A stretch of DNA of 43,763 bases from CAZYFS01 sp964647465 (GTDB taxonomy: Bacteria; Patescibacteriota; Minisyncoccia; Minisyncoccales; UBA1441): contig CAZYFS010000003.1 in NCBI GenBank assembly GCA_964647465.1, forward strand, positions 1-43,763. Direction: 5' to 3'. The position numbers and the translations under genes were made by a program. The notes below the pieces were generated by a model that searched no databases, was not told where the DNA came from, and saw only the letters and a program-made list of their open reading frames with translations. Within the stretch, counting starts at the first letter, position 1. Every line of letters begins with the position of its first letter. Below, piece after piece: positions 43,218 to 43,763 of the stretch.

Positions 43218-43763
43218 TTACTTATAAAAATCTTCTATGAGGGCGTTATATTCATCGACCAGATCGTTGTATTTATTTATTTCCCTATTATATTCGCTTG
43301 ATTTAGATTCATATCTCGCATACGCAGATTCGTATTGAGAATATAGTCGCAAGTATTCATTATACGAAGCATCGTCTCCTAATAGTTCGTGCCTTCTATA
43401 AGCCGCTTCGCTTTGCTGTTCATAATAATTTACACTATTTTCTAATTGATTAGCTCCTTCATCTAGGGAAATTATAACCCCATCTAATCTAGTGATTTCG
43501 CTTTCTAGTGTTTCTATTTCTTGTATTATTTGAACGGTGCCAATTATTCCTTGATAGCTGTTGCCATCTGCTATTACATAAATTTCTGCATCTTCTAACT
43601 CGTCGAAATCAAATGCACTTTCTTCTTCAAATAACCCTATAGTTGTTCGTGTTTTAGGTACTCCAGCATCAATATTTATCGGGATATCTCCTATTTTAAA
43701 GCCCGTCCCTACGGTTTCTGTGTAGCAATAACCAGAATTATACGAAGAGTATCCCTTGGGACA
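43218..43763 (-). CDS. Coiled-coil protein with Cys-containing segment, 3' part only
   Basis: The minus frame is open from the right edge (181 codons) to a TAA at 43218-43220; the start is outside the window. It begins CPKGYSSYNSGYCYTE, suggesting an extracytoplasmic disulphide region, then a strand-rich acidic segment (about residues 20-75), then a long coiled coil (about residues 78-175) rich in Glu, Tyr, Ser and Asn. Such an arrangement suggests an exported, possibly cell-surface protein, but the signal peptide would be off the edge. No family recognised. Confidence 0.7.
   Translation of the reverse strand, partial: CPKGYSSYNSGYCYTETVGTGFKIGDIPINIDAGVPKTRTTIGLFEEESAFDFDELEDAEIYVIADGNSYQGIIGTVQIIQEIETLESEITRLDGVIISLDEGANQLENSVNYYEQQSEAAYRRHELLGDDASYNEYLRLYSQYESAYARYESKSSEYNREINKYNDLVDEYNALIEDFYK

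Overview
The window reads as a low-GC bacterial chromosome segment, most likely from the Candidate Phyla Radiation (Patescibacteria, Parcubacteria-like). This is an inference. It rests on dense core genes with short or overlapping junctions, a cell-wall cluster with two FemAB-type transferases and a membrane-fused Mur ligase, a 23S-5S rRNA unit with no 16S beside it, a tRNA without an encoded CCA, and many small membrane proteins with no recognisable family. No taxonomic search was possible.

Left core (1-30600). The end of gltX, a small anchored protein and a Xer-type recombinase lie on the plus strand, then rpmA. From 22163 down to 2277 nearly everything is on the minus strand and closely packed: mreC, mreD, PBP2, lysS, serS, alpha/beta hydrolase, FemAB, membrane Mur ligase, DegT aminotransferase, xseA, xseB, a broken nuclease remnant, DUF167, a second FemAB, FtsQ, grpE, dnaK, dnaJ, tRNA-Lys, S41 protease and rplI. 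This is a cell-wall, division and chaperone superoperon with translation genes embedded. A minus-strand 23S-5S rRNA unit (25287 to 22224) has its own promoter, a long processing stem and an attenuator-like leader hairpin. Beyond it come murC, thpR, tmk and a patatin-like lipase, with small plus-strand units between them.

Middle (30600-32850). A peptidase T gene has a complete transcription unit of its own: a near-consensus promoter, a 30-residue membrane peptide with a strong ribosome site, an intrinsic terminator between peptide and pepT, and a 3' terminator overlapping another short ORF. Sampled GC is higher than in the flanks, so it may be acquired.

Right accessory block (32850-43763). 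Small genes, all on the minus strand (NUDIX, HExxH protein, GNAT, heterodimeric ABC exporter with a MarR remnant, several membrane proteins, a zinc-ribbon protein), are separated by long intergenic stretches. Those stretches hold about nine degenerate copies of one repeat, all in one orientation. The copies align on the plus strand as fragments of one protein tail (motif RAnSxWLxIVDNvRT, then IYIPDL), broken by stops and frameshifts, so they look like debris of an undescribed multicopy gene or element. A NucS-type nuclease fragment sits between two copies, and one copy supplies the last codons of a resident gene. This repeat family is the strongest candidate here for something undescribed.
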